From JANXXV01 sp038230275 (GTDB lineage: Bacteria; Acidobacteriota; Terriglobia; Bryobacterales; Bryobacteraceae): a DNA stretch of 22,636 nt. The translations under genes and the position numbers were made by a program. The stretch covers positions 1 to 22,636 of the forward strand of contig JBBRNO010000109.1 in the NCBI GenBank assembly GCA_038230275.1. Direction: 5' to 3'. Positions within the stretch are counted from its first letter, which is position 1, and every line of letters starts with the position of its first letter. Of the stretch, positions 6,745-15,414 are shown piece after piece. The notes under the pieces were generated by a model. That model was not told the DNA's origin. It did not search any database and worked only from the letters and a program-made list of their open reading frames with translations.

Positions 6745-8055
6745 ATGAAAAAACTTGTTGTCGCCGTTCCGGTCCTGATCCTGATTGTTGTTCCGCTGAT
6801 TTTGTTTTTGCTATCGAGCGCGCCGTTGGTCCAGATTGACCCCGCTGTTCGCGTTCTGGGAACGGAGACGCCAGTGAAGGTGACCGTGACGGCTGGTCAT
6901 GCCACACGCCGGGTGACGGCTTACATCGAGCAAAATAACCAGCGGTATCGCGTATTTGAAGCCACGCAGCCCGCCACGCGCTTCTGGTTCTGGCGCAACT
7001 CCGGGGCTCCGGCGGATCTGGTCTTTCCGGCGGGAAAGAAGCAGGCACCAAGCGTGCAGGATGGGAAAGCGAAGCTGATAGTGGAGGCCGTCTCGAACGA
7101 CTTCCGCGGCGAAGAGACGGTGGCGGCTAGCGATGTGGATATCAATACGCGGCCGCTTACGTTGGCGGTGGATGGCGCGCAACACTACGTGAATCAGGGC
7201 GGCATGGAACTGGTTACGTTTACCGTGGGCGGCTATTTCACCGAGTCCGGCGTGCGGGTTGGACCCTACACGTTCCGCAGCTTCGAGCTGCCCGGAAAGG
7301 CTGGCGAGCGTTTTTCTCTCTTCGCCTTCCCTTGGGATGTTCCGGCGGAGACTATCCCGATTGTGTACGCGCGCAACCCGGCCGGAACGGAAGTGACTGG
7401 CAAGTTCTGGTTCAAACTGTTCCCCAAGAAGTTCCGGTCGCGTGATCTGGACCTCTCCGACGCGTTTCTGGAAAAAGTGGTGAATCAGATCGATAAGGGC
7501 GGCTCCGGCGATTTGATCACACGCTTTCTGCGCATCAACGGCGACTTGCGCAAGAAAAATAACAGTACACTCTCCGAGCTGCGCCTGAAATCCGAACCCA
7601 AATTTCTGTGGGAAGGACCGTTCGTGCAGCTTGGAAATTCCAAAGTGGAATCGCAGTTTGCCGACCAGCGGTCGTATATTTACAAAGGTAAGAAGGTGGA
7701 CCAGCAGATGCACCTCGGGTTCGATCTGAGCGTGACCAAGAATGTCGCGGTGGTGGCCGCCAACTCCGGCAAAGTGCTTTATGCCGCCGATCTTGGCATC
7801 TACGGTAATTGCGTGGTCATCGACCACGGCTACGGGTTGCAATCCATCTACGGGCATCTCAGTTCGTTCGATGTGAAGCCCGGCGATTCGGTAAAGAAAG
7901 GACAAACCATTGCCCGTAGCGGGGCTACCGGACTGGCCGGTGGAGATCACCTTCATTATTCAATGCAAGTGGACGGCGTGCAAATCAACCCGGTGGAGTG
8001 GTGGGACGCGCACTGGATTCACGACCGCATTCTGAGCAAAGTGCCGGGAAAGTGA
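6745..8055 (+). CDS. Membrane-anchored M23 (LytM-type) endopeptidase
   Basis: The product has 436 residues. A basic N-terminus and one transmembrane helix (about 4-24) anchor it in the inner membrane. Residues 30-300 are a beta-rich, probably periplasmic stalk without a family I can name. Residues 318-420 form the M23 domain with all zinc ligands: HLGFD (His323, Asp327) and HLH (402-404), plus the YGHL loop at 369-372. Such enzymes cut peptide cross-links in peptidoglycan, or act as activators if the ligands are lost; here the ligands are intact, so it should be an active enzyme. It follows the radical SAM gene by 11 bases and ends five bases before the convergent response regulator gene. Confidence 0.92.
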   Translation: MKKLVVAVPVLILIVVPLILFLLSSAPLVQIDPAVRVLGTETPVKVTVTAGHATRRVTAYIEQNNQRYRVFEATQPATRFWFWRNSGAPADLVFPAGKKQAPSVQDGKAKLIVEAVSNDFRGEETVAASDVDINTRPLTLAVDGAQHYVNQGGMELVTFTVGGYFTESGVRVGPYTFRSFELPGKAGERFSLFAFPWDVPAETIPIVYARNPAGTEVTGKFWFKLFPKKFRSRDLDLSDAFLEKVVNQIDKGGSGDLITRFLRINGDLRKKNNSTLSELRLKSEPKFLWEGPFVQLGNSKVESQFADQRSYIYKGKKVDQQMHLGFDLSVTKNVAVVAANSGKVLYAADLGIYGNCVVIDHGYGLQSIYGHLSSFDVKPGDSVKKGQTIARSGATGLAGGDHLHYSMQVDGVQINPVEWWDAHWIHDRILSKVPGK

Positions 8056-8060
8056 TTCGC

Positions 8061-8558
8061 TCAATCGAAGGGCGTTTTGTTCAGCGCCAGCCAGTAGCTG
8101 CCGATTGCCTGCACGGCTTTGACGAACTGGTGGAATTCGGCGGGCCGGCTGACGTAGCTGCTGGCGCCGGCGAGGTAGCAATCGCGGATCTCGTCGTCCT
8201 CCACGAACGAGCCGAAGACCACGACGGGAATCAACCGGGTTTGTTTCTGTTCGCGGATTCGAATCAGGACTTCGGTGACGCTCAAGCCATCGATGGCGGA
8301 CCCAAGCAGCACCAATTGCGGATTGGCAGCGCCGCGGTCACTGGCGAAGAGGTATTCCAGGGCTTCGGCGCCGTCGTGGGCGATGTCAATTGCATCCGCA
8401 AATCCGGCGCTGCGCAGGGCATCGACAATGAGGATCTCGTCGTCGGAATCCTTTTCGACAAGCAACAGACGTGGAGGCTCCGTGGTCAGAATGCGCAGAA
8501 TCTGACTATGGTAGCGCTTGCCGGCTTCCTCTCGCAGCAGAATCTCCAAGGGATTCAC
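8061..8558 (-). CDS. Receiver-domain protein lacking the phosphoacceptor Asp
   Basis: From a GTG at 8558 the product has 165 residues, mostly a single CheY-like receiver domain of the Rcp1-like type (LLLVEKDSDDEILIVDALRSAG at about 31-52). The start is uncertain: no Met occurs in the frame near the domain and TTG at 8549 is also possible. Key positions differ from active receivers. The strand that normally ends in the phosphorylated Asp reads LVLLGSAIDGLS, with Gly86 in that place. The acidic pair reads EK in place of ED, the Thr/Ser switch residue is Gly116 and the invariant Lys before Pro is Arg138. It therefore probably acts without Asp phosphorylation, for example as a protein-binding module. 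No histidine kinase is nearby. Its end is five bases from the M23 gene end. Confidence 0.8.
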   Translation of the reverse strand: MNPLEILLREEAGKRYHSQILRILTTEPPRLLLVEKDSDDEILIVDALRSAGFADAIDIAHDGAEALEYLFASDRGAANPQLVLLGSAIDGLSVTEVLIRIREQKQTRLIPVVVFGSFVEDDEIRDCYLAGASSYVSRPAEFHQFVKAVQAIGSYWLALNKTPFD

Positions 8559-8600
8559 CAGTAGCGGCAAGACGGTTCCGTGGTGGACAATAGTCAAACG

Positions 8601-10028
8601 ATGAGAGTTACAGTTACGGGAACCGGATATGTGGGCACGGTTACAGGCGCCTGCCTTGCCTACCTTGGTCACCGCGTGACGTGTGTAGATACCGACGCGA
8701 ACAAGATAGCGATATTGCAACAGGGCGGTATGCCGCTTTACGAGCCGCACCTGCAGGAACTGGTGCAACTTGTAAGCCAGAGCGGCGCACTGGATTTCAC
8801 CACGGAAATCGAGGCCGCCGTGGCCGAGAGCGAGGTGATCTTCATCGCAGTGGGCACGCCGCCGCGGCCAAGCGGAGAGGCGAATCTGAGCTTCCTGGAG
8901 GCGGTGGCGCGTAGCATCGGCAGGGCGATGGATTCTTCGCGTTTCCGCGTCGTGGTGAACAAGTCAACCGTTCCAGTGGGCAGCGGCAACCTGGTGGGCA
9001 CGTTGGTGCGCGAGGGAATCTGCGAATTCAGGCCGGGCCAGGAGAAGCGTATCGCGTTCGCGGTGGCCAGCAATCCCGAATTTCTGCGTGAAGGCTGCGC
9101 GCTGGCGGATTCGCTCTATCCCGACCGGATTGTGGTTGGCACTGAAGAAGAGCAATCCATGAAGTTGCTGCGGGAACTGTATCGTCCCCTAATCACGCAG
9201 GAGTTTCCGGCGCCGGAATTCCTTCCCAGGCCGGAAGGGATGGGACACGTTCCGCTGGTTACCACCACGCTGACCAGCGCGGAGATGATCAAGTACGCCT
9301 CGAATGCGTTTCTGGCCACCAAGATTGGGTTTGCCAATGAAGTGGCGAACATCTGTGAGCGGGTGGGCGCGGATGCGAAAGAAGTGATGGCGGGGATTGG
9401 CCTGGACAAACGGATTGGGACTGGCTTTCTGAACGCGGGTATCGGATGGGGCGGCAGTTGTTTCGGCAAAGACATTCAATCGCTATTGCACACCGCCAGA
9501 GACTATGGCTACCAGGCGCGCCTGCTGGAGGCATCGCTCGAAGTGAACCGGGCGCAGCGGCATGTGGTGATTCAAAAGCTGCTGGAGAAGCTTTACATTC
9601 TTAAAGGCCGGACGATTGCCCTGCTGGGGCTGGCGTTCAAGCCGGACACGGACGATTTGCGCGATGCACCCAGCTTGCAAATTGCCGAGCGGCTGTTGCA
9701 GATGGGCGCGCGAATCAAAGCGTACGACCCGGTGGCGATGGACGCCTGCCGGGAGCAGTATCCGGACTTGAAAATTCAGTATTGTAAATCGACATTCGAC
9801 GCTGTGACCGACGCCGATGCGGTAGTGATCGTAACCGAGTGGAACGAATTCCTGACGGCGAATCTCTACGAAATGGGGCTGCGCATGGCGCGTCCGGTGC
9901 TGGTGGACGGGCGGAATATCTACGATCCAGAGGCCGCGCGCGAGGCCGGATTCGACTATACGGGCATCGGCCGCAGAGAGAAGATCACCAAGCGGGCGGC
10001 ACCGGTGGAAGGCGCTGGGGTATCGTAA
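8601..10028 (+). CDS. ugd: UDP-glucose 6-dehydrogenase
   Basis: The enzyme oxidises UDP-glucose to UDP-glucuronate with two NAD, feeding capsule, exopolysaccharide or lipid A sugar synthesis in the cytoplasm. From the ATG at 8601 it has 475 residues. The Rossmann motif GTGYVG is at 7-12, the KSTVPVG block is present, and the catalytic core holds Lys231 in EMIKYASN and the nucleophile Cys287 in GWGGSCFGKD. The usual GGSCFPKD has a Pro where this has Gly, a change I recall in other family members. The C-terminal NAD-binding half (LKGRTIALLGLAFKPDTDD, DAPS) is complete. An in-frame GTG at 8580 would add seven residues not needed for the fold. No clear Shine-Dalgarno is seen. The neighbouring genes are not a sugar cluster, so it may be a stand-alone gene. 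Confidence 0.96.
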   Translation: MRVTVTGTGYVGTVTGACLAYLGHRVTCVDTDANKIAILQQGGMPLYEPHLQELVQLVSQSGALDFTTEIEAAVAESEVIFIAVGTPPRPSGEANLSFLEAVARSIGRAMDSSRFRVVVNKSTVPVGSGNLVGTLVREGICEFRPGQEKRIAFAVASNPEFLREGCALADSLYPDRIVVGTEEEQSMKLLRELYRPLITQEFPAPEFLPRPEGMGHVPLVTTTLTSAEMIKYASNAFLATKIGFANEVANICERVGADAKEVMAGIGLDKRIGTGFLNAGIGWGGSCFGKDIQSLLHTARDYGYQARLLEASLEVNRAQRHVVIQKLLEKLYILKGRTIALLGLAFKPDTDDLRDAPSLQIAERLLQMGARIKAYDPVAMDACREQYPDLKIQYCKSTFDAVTDADAVVIVTEWNEFLTANLYEMGLRMARPVLVDGRNIYDPEAAREAGFDYTGIGRREKITKRAAPVEGAGVS

Positions 10029-10447
10029 GCTTGCGCGGTTTTTGAGAACATCCTGCGCCGCGGGAATCCAGCAACTCATAACCTTGGGCGGAAATCGATC
10101 ATGTACGGAGATGTCTGCACAGCCCGCAGCGGTTGCTGGCCAGAACTTTTTCATTGAGCTAAACCGCTTCTCGGTAGGGGGTGCCAGAGAAGCATGGCGG
10201 TGAGTGGCAAGAAGGTGTGTGCGGACTAAAGTAGCACTGGGATCAAACTGAAATAAGGAAGCCTACATCAACGTCGACGAGAAAGAGCCCAAGGAATCCC
10301 TCAAGCATCCAGGCTTCATCGAATAAAGTCTGTCTGCGTCTGTTTGTATCGGTGGCCGATAATCATTAACCACGGATATGGACAGAGTCCTCCCCGTTCC
10401 ATTTGACCCGATGGAGCTGGAGAGCGTCTGTATAAACGAACTTGGCG
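10029..10447. other. Gene-free stretch between two convergent genes
   Basis: This 419-base interval separates the ends of ugd and the GT39 gene and is the longest non-coding stretch in the window. Open frames here are short and lack conserved features. A 24-codon open segment ending at 10326 (...INVDEKEPKESLKHPGFIE then TAA) has coding-like composition but no start and may be a gene remnant. The part 10327-10390 reads TCTGTCTGCGTCTG then TTAACCACGGATATGG, which looks like a decayed copy of the TCTGTG/ACCACGGAT-type spacer repeat scattered in several soil-bacterial genomes. A stem-loop lies at 10166-10193. Confidence 0.5.
10166..10193. other. Stem-loop in the ugd/GT39 spacer
   Basis: GCTTCTC (10166-10172) and GAGAAGC (10187-10193) are perfect inverted repeats; two more G-C pairs can form inside with one bulged A, leaving a nine-base loop. 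There is no T-run on either strand next to it, so a standard intrinsic terminator is not supported. It could be a mRNA 3'-end structure or part of a small RNA. Confidence 0.35.
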
Positions 10448-12106
10448 CTAAAGCCCGCAGCCCCATTTTTGCTGCTGAGCGGGGATGGCTTCTCGCGCGA
10501 TCAGAAACACTCGTGTGGCTGACGCCGGAAGAACTTTGTGGGTTGCGGTGGCCGCCGCGTCGATCATTGCCGAGGGCAGCAGAAAGTCGGCCTTTGGGTG
10601 GGTTGCGATCAGCGCTGAGACTTCCTTTGCCGAGTTCGCCAGTATGACGGTTCCGATGGCACGGTCCGAGGGGAGGCCCCATTCGGCTAGCCGCCGGGCA
10701 AAGTTGGGGCGCAGGCTATCCACGTTTTCAAATTGACTGGCGGTGAGCACGATGCCCAGGGTTTGAAAGTCCAGCGCGTAGTGGCGCTCTGGCGGACCCG
10801 TTACCAGATAGCAGTACCGTACGCGGGGAAGCGGCAGCACCGAGGAGTAGAATTCGTCATCCGGCGAGACCACAATCAGTTCGTTACCGCGGTTTCCCTG
10901 GCAATATCTTTGCAGGGGCGGCGCGGAGGTCAAGGTGGTGCCCGTATGAAACGGCAACCCCCACGGTGCGTCTGCTGCGTACAACTTCACCAGAAGCACC
11001 ACGGGCAGCACTGCAAACGTGAAGACGCGCGAACGGGCTACAGGTGCCGCTGCCAGGCTGAACGCGACGACCATGGGTAGCAGATAAGACTCGTTGCGGT
11101 ATTGGTAGCTGAGGAGCGCGATTGCGACCGCTACGATCCAGGCGTCCAAAAGATAGACCTCCGGAGCGCGCCGTTTCCACCAGATGGGGATGGCGGCGAG
11201 TGCGGCCAGCGTGAGAACCGGATCGATCAAGAACATTCTACGAATGTAGAACCACAATTGGGATTCTTGGGAAGTTTGCGGGGGAGAGCCGGTGCCGAAG
11301 GCGATGTTTTCCACCAGAACGAACTCGGCCCAGAACCATCGTTGGTGTACAAATAGTTGATAAATAAACCACGGAGCGGCTAGGACTGCGGTCCACAACC
11401 CGAGTTTGACCAAGGTGCGGGCGTGCTTCCGTGTCCTGTCCCGCAACGCCCAATCGACGGCGATCATCAGCAGTGGCATCACCCCGGCTACGCCTTTTGT
11501 CAGGATTGCCGCGGCCGTGAAGGCGGCGAAACCGAAGAAGGCGCGGCGTGAGGATAGCGCCGGATCCCGATAGAGGCACACGGCGGCACCGGCGAAACAC
11601 AGGGTCAACAGCGCATCGGTCAGGTTCAATCGCGCCATGGTGTGAAACAGATGGCTGGAGCCTAGCAACAGCGCCGTACCGCATGCCGCGGTGAAACCCC
11701 AGGACCGCAACGCCCACCAGAAGACCAGAGTCAACAGCAGCGCCCCCGCCAGCAGGCTGGGCAGCCGGAGGGAGAACGGATTGACGCCCAGAAGTTTCAT
11801 GGATAGCGCCGAGGCCCAGTAGAGCATTGGCGGCTTGTAGAGAGCGAAGCGGTCCATGAAGATCGGTGTCAGCCAGCCTCCGTGCTGTGCCATTTGGATT
11901 GCGGAATGGGAGTAGACAGCTTCGTCCTGGGCGGCTATTTTAGTGACTGGATCTACGTATCCGCTGGCGATCCCGGTGTCTGCTAGGCCAATGGCCAAGC
12001 GGGCGAAGCCGATGACGAAAACCGCCGCCAACAGCGCGCTATTCCAGCGGCGAGGCGAAGACGATATCCGAGCTTTGAATTTCTGGAAGAGGGACAGGGA
12101 CTCCAC
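10448..12106 (-). CDS. GT39/ArnT-like membrane glycosyltransferase
   Basis: The product is 552 residues from a GTG at 12106. It is an integral membrane protein with about ten hydrophobic helices in the first 400 residues and a soluble C-terminal domain. The first periplasmic loop has the acidic pair Asp61-Glu62 in AAQDEAVYSHSA, the place of the catalytic Asp in GT-C enzymes, and the family motif YKPPMLYW (90-97) follows. Such proteins move a sugar from a polyprenyl-phosphate donor to lipid A, a protein or another lipid outside the membrane. The start lies 68 bases inside the end of the glycosidase gene. A TTG at 12031, after that gene's stop, is the alternative, but it would remove the basic N-terminal segment expected on the cytoplasmic side. 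The acceptor is not known. Confidence 0.88.
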   Translation of the reverse strand: MESLSLFQKFKARISSSPRRWNSALLAAVFVIGFARLAIGLADTGIASGYVDPVTKIAAQDEAVYSHSAIQMAQHGGWLTPIFMDRFALYKPPMLYWASALSMKLLGVNPFSLRLPSLLAGALLLTLVFWWALRSWGFTAACGTALLLGSSHLFHTMARLNLTDALLTLCFAGAAVCLYRDPALSSRRAFFGFAAFTAAAILTKGVAGVMPLLMIAVDWALRDRTRKHARTLVKLGLWTAVLAAPWFIYQLFVHQRWFWAEFVLVENIAFGTGSPPQTSQESQLWFYIRRMFLIDPVLTLAALAAIPIWWKRRAPEVYLLDAWIVAVAIALLSYQYRNESYLLPMVVAFSLAAAPVARSRVFTFAVLPVVLLVKLYAADAPWGLPFHTGTTLTSAPPLQRYCQGNRGNELIVVSPDDEFYSSVLPLPRVRYCYLVTGPPERHYALDFQTLGIVLTASQFENVDSLRPNFARRLAEWGLPSDRAIGTVILANSAKEVSALIATHPKADFLLPSAMIDAAATATHKVLPASATRVFLIAREAIPAQQQKWGCGL

Positions 12107-14102
12107 TGCGCATTAATTGTAAGCCGGAGTAGACCAGCACGCTAGCATTGTTCTGGAATGTGACGCGATAGGTGCCTGCCGGCTCAAGCCCGCGGAACAG
12201 CAGCGTGTAACTGGATTCGATGCCGCCGTTGCGAGTGACTACCGCAAGCGCGGTGCGTTGCGCGGCGTTGTAGGACTGGATGGCGTCGATGCCTGCCTTG
12301 GCCGGCGGGTCGAGATGGAATACCTTTGCGTCCCTCACGTTGGCGCGGACCGTTTTGTAAGTTGTGATTTCAGAAGCTGCCAGTACCTGGTCCGGCATGG
12401 AAAGTTCGGTCAGGCGATTCATGAACACCCACGGGCCGCCGAACATGAAACTGCGGGTGCTGTATTTGGCGATGTCCTGATTGCCCATGTAACGGTCGAT
12501 ATAGCGCGGCGGGAAGACGTAGGTGGCGCCGTAGGTGGCCTGGCGCGCGTCCAACTCACTGGAGGCATCGTTAGTGATCGATGTGACGTACTGCTTCACC
12601 ATGTTGAAGGTCATCATGGTGCCGCCGTCGGCGCAGTTTTCCCAACTGGTGTTCGGGCGCGCCTTCTGCACCGCGCCCACCACGGCATTCAGCCCGTCTA
12701 CCGCGTTGGCGTAATTGCTATCTTTCGAATCGTGAGTGTGAGTCGTCTTAGTGCATTCCTTCACCATCTGCTCACCGTCCTGCAGGATCCAATCCACGTT
12801 GTAATCGTCAATGATGCGGACGGCTTCCTTCGTTATCCAGTCCCGTGTCTCAGCGTTGGAAAGGCACAGCGACTGGGCGTCGAAATAGCCGTAGCTTTGG
12901 CTGGAAGTCCAATCGGGATGATCCTTCAGAACGGGCGCGCCGGCCGCGGCTTCCGCCAAGGCGAAGTGCATGCCGAACTTCATTCCCCGCGCATGGACGT
13001 AATCGGAGATGGAACGCATGCCGTTCGGGAATTTAGCCCGGTCGTCGTGCCAGTCGCCGATCATTTGAGCCCAACCGAGATCCACCACGAAGAGTTCTAC
13101 ACCCAGGGCGGCGGCTATGTCGGCGTTGCGTTTCAAGATCGTTTCATTCAACTGCTGCCGATACCCCCAGGAATCCCAGACGACGTAGGGAAAGATGGCG
13201 GGGTCTGGCGCCGGTTTGGCAAGGGCCGCTTCGGCAAAGCGTTGGGTGCGGTAGCCGGCCTCGTCCCAATCGCCCTGATAGAGACCTATGAAGCCGGCGG
13301 GGAGCGTTACGTCGCCTTCCTCGGCCAGCGGATGATTCATGGAGGTGACATAGGCGGACAGCCGGAGGGCGTTGGAACTACCCTCGTGGAGAACGGAGGC
13401 GTCGGCCCGGCCGTCAAATTCCCAGCCGGCGAAGAGGCCTCGATTGGTGTGATCGGAAACTGCAAACCAGGAACAATGCGCGCCGCGCGAACCGGCTTGC
13501 ACCGCGATCGGCGGACCGTCGCGGTCGAGAATGTCCTGGAACGGCTCGAAATTCTGAGCCACCGGTGCTACGGCCCACTGATTCACGCGGAAAGTACGGA
13601 AGGTTTCCAGGTTGTCCGCAAAGGACCAGGGCAGCAGATCCAGCGCTTGAATGTAGGCGGTTCCCGGCTGGAGGTTGTGCAGCAGCAGGCGGTGTTCCAG
13701 AACCGGTTGCTTTTCGTACATGGTCAATTCCAGGGTGAATTGCAACCGGTTGTTCTCGTCTATCAGGACGATGGACTGCTTCAGTCCTTGCCGCTCCACC
13801 GGCTGCGTGAGTTGCCTCACCAGGCGGTAGCGGGATCTACCGTTGTAGACATTGCCGTTGACCGTCAGGCGGATCAGAGAAGCGGCATAGCCATCGGCCT
13901 TGTTCCAGGTGCCTTGCCCGCTGAGGCCGCGTAGGGATTGAAACTGAAACGTGCCATCCGCGGCGAGTTGGAAGTTCGCTTCAATTACGCCGTTGGAGAG
14001 CCGCCAGCTGTTCTGGTCGGGGTCGAAGGCAAAACGGAACTCCGCCTGGGCCGTTGCCGTCCCTAGCAAGCACGCAGCTATCAGAAAAATCCTAGCGCCC
14101 AT
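12039..14102 (-). CDS. Secreted GH36-like alpha-galactosidase (clan GH-D)
   Basis: The chosen ATG at 14102 gives 687 residues with a signal peptide (MGARIFLIAACLLGTATAQA); the frame is open to 14264, but the extra segment has no signal character. Residues 20-290 form the beta-supersandwich N-domain. The TIM barrel begins at PYVVWDSWGYRQQ (305-317) and has ELFVVDLGWAQMIGDW and MKFGMHFALAEA. The likely nucleophile is Asp442 in DWILQDGEQ and the likely acid/base is Asp512 in SITNDAS, after the family block WENCADGG (487-494). A small beta domain ends the protein. In GH36 the nucleophile block is usually KWDxN; here it is LQDGE, so the subfamily is atypical and the sugar preference cannot be set. 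It is followed by the overlapping membrane glycosyltransferase gene, so the two probably share a transcript. Confidence 0.83.
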   Translation of the reverse strand: MGARIFLIAACLLGTATAQAEFRFAFDPDQNSWRLSNGVIEANFQLAADGTFQFQSLRGLSGQGTWNKADGYAASLIRLTVNGNVYNGRSRYRLVRQLTQPVERQGLKQSIVLIDENNRLQFTLELTMYEKQPVLEHRLLLHNLQPGTAYIQALDLLPWSFADNLETFRTFRVNQWAVAPVAQNFEPFQDILDRDGPPIAVQAGSRGAHCSWFAVSDHTNRGLFAGWEFDGRADASVLHEGSSNALRLSAYVTSMNHPLAEEGDVTLPAGFIGLYQGDWDEAGYRTQRFAEAALAKPAPDPAIFPYVVWDSWGYRQQLNETILKRNADIAAALGVELFVVDLGWAQMIGDWHDDRAKFPNGMRSISDYVHARGMKFGMHFALAEAAAGAPVLKDHPDWTSSQSYGYFDAQSLCLSNAETRDWITKEAVRIIDDYNVDWILQDGEQMVKECTKTTHTHDSKDSNYANAVDGLNAVVGAVQKARPNTSWENCADGGTMMTFNMVKQYVTSITNDASSELDARQATYGATYVFPPRYIDRYMGNQDIAKYSTRSFMFGGPWVFMNRLTELSMPDQVLAASEITTYKTVRANVRDAKVFHLDPPAKAGIDAIQSYNAAQRTALAVVTRNGGIESSYTLLFRGLEPAGTYRVTFQNNASVLVYSGLQLMRSGVPVPLPEIQSSDIVFASPLE

Positions 14103-14229
14103 TGAATAGTAATAACGTTGTAACCGGGCGAACCGCTCGGTCAAAGACGCATTTCCTGGAAGTTCTATCGACAAATATAGCGATTTCTGAACAGAAAACC
14201 GGACATTAGTAGGATCACTTACTGTTGAA

Positions 14230-15414
14230 TCAATACTTGGCGACAGTAGGATCCACTTTGTCACTCCAGGCGAGGATGCCGCCCTTCATGTTCAGGACCG
14301 TTTTGAAACCGGCCTGCTTCAGGAAATCGACAGCTTTTGCGCTGCGGGCGCCGCTCTTGCAGTGGGCTACGATTTGGTCGGCGGGGTTGAGTTCGCTCAC
14401 GCGCTTGGGAAGGTCTCCCAGCGGGATCAACTTGGCGAAGGGAATGTTGCAAATCTTGTATTCGTGAGGTTCGCGGACATCAATCAGAACGAACTTGTCC
14501 CCTCGATCGATCATTTGTTTTAAAGTTGTAGGATCAATCTCTCCCTCCAGCACGGCGGCTTGCGCAGGGGCGGCGGGAGCTTCTTGCGGTACGCCGCAGA
14601 ACTGCTGATAGTCGATCAAGTGCGTGATTGTGGGATGATCGCCGCACATGGGGCATTCCGGGTTGCGGCGCAGTTTCAACTCGCGGAAGCGCATGGCAAG
14701 CGCGTCATAGAGCATTAGCCGCCCAACCAGCGACTCGCCTGTTTCTAAGATAAGTTTCACCGCTTCAGTGGCTTGCACCAGGCCGATCAGTCCCGGTAGA
14801 ATTCCCAGAACGCCACCTTCGGCGCAGCTTGGCACCAAGCCCGGAGGGGGTGGCTCCGGATAAAGGCAGCGGTAGCAAGGTCCGCCAGGATAGGCAAAGA
14901 CCGTCGCCTGGCCTTCAAAGCGGAAAATAGAGCCGTACACGTTCGGGATCTTCGACAGGACGCAGGCATCGTTGATCAGATAGCGCGTCGGGAAATTGTC
15001 CGTGCCATCCACCACCATGTCGTAATCCTTGAAGATTTCCATGGCATTTTCGCTGTTCAGGGCGACGTCGAAGCGGTCGATCTGAATCAGCGGGTTGATG
15101 TCGAGCATGCTCTCGGCTGCCGAATCGAGCTTCTTGCGGCCAACGTCCTTGGTACCGTGGATCACCTGGCGCTGGAGGTTGGTGAAGTCGACGACATCAA
15201 AATCCACCACACCGATTCGTCCCACGCCGGCGGCGGCAAGATACAGGCCCAGCGGTGCACCTAAACCTCCGGCGCCGACCATTAAGACCTTTGCATTCTT
15301 CAGCTTAATCTGGCCTTCTATGCCGACTTCCGGCATGATCGGGTGCCGGCTGTAGCGCAGGATTTCGTCGTTGGTTAGAGAAGTTGACTGTTGGGATAGT
15401 GTTTCAACTGCCAT
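14230..15414 (-). CDS. moeZ: MoeZ-type sulfur carrier adenylyltransferase/sulfurtransferase
   Basis: This 394-residue protein joins a ThiF/MoeB/E1-like domain (1-265) to a C-terminal rhodanese domain (about 290-390). The nucleotide-binding motif GAGGLG is at 47-52 and two zinc CxxC pairs at Cys180/183 and Cys254/257. The conserved Cys197 lies in PSCAEGGVLG, and the rhodanese active-site Cys352 is in HCKSGARS. MoeZ adenylates the Gly-Gly end of a small ubiquitin-like carrier and loads it with sulfur as a thiocarboxylate. The start ATG lies inside the last codons of cysO (11-base overlap), and translation is very likely coupled. A longer frame to 15477 exists but is inside cysO. It is the last gene of the cysM-mec-cysO-moeZ operon. 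Because MoaD- and ThiS-type carriers are absent here, CysO is its evident substrate. Confidence 0.94.
   Translation of the reverse strand: MAVETLSQQSTSLTNDEILRYSRHPIMPEVGIEGQIKLKNAKVLMVGAGGLGAPLGLYLAAAGVGRIGVVDFDVVDFTNLQRQVIHGTKDVGRKKLDSAAESMLDINPLIQIDRFDVALNSENAMEIFKDYDMVVDGTDNFPTRYLINDACVLSKIPNVYGSIFRFEGQATVFAYPGGPCYRCLYPEPPPPGLVPSCAEGGVLGILPGLIGLVQATEAVKLILETGESLVGRLMLYDALAMRFRELKLRRNPECPMCGDHPTITHLIDYQQFCGVPQEAPAAPAQAAVLEGEIDPTTLKQMIDRGDKFVLIDVREPHEYKICNIPFAKLIPLGDLPKRVSELNPADQIVAHCKSGARSAKAVDFLKQAGFKTVLNMKGGILAWSDKVDPTVAKY

Noticed and set aside
6811..7956. 381-codon open frame on the minus strand
   Set aside because: Antisense to the M23 peptidase gene, whose zinc motifs prove the plus-strand reading; no recognisable protein in the minus frame.
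9441..9475. GGSCFGKD in place of GGSCFPKD in UDP-glucose dehydrogenase as a sign of lost activity
   Set aside because: The catalytic Cys, Lys and both NAD-binding motifs are intact, and I recall Gly at this position in other family members.
9483..10154. 223-codon minus-strand frame that extends into the ugd/GT39 spacer
   Set aside because: Mostly antisense to ugd, with low-complexity Arg/His/Leu composition and no conserved motif.
10263..10682. 139-codon minus-strand frame
   Set aside because: A frame shadow of the GT39 gene end that continues into the spacer; Ser/Arg/Pro-rich, no homology pattern.
12258..13934. 558-codon open frame on the plus strand
   Set aside because: It is exactly antisense to the GH36-like gene, has no domain or signal features and arises from GC-rich codon bias in the real gene.
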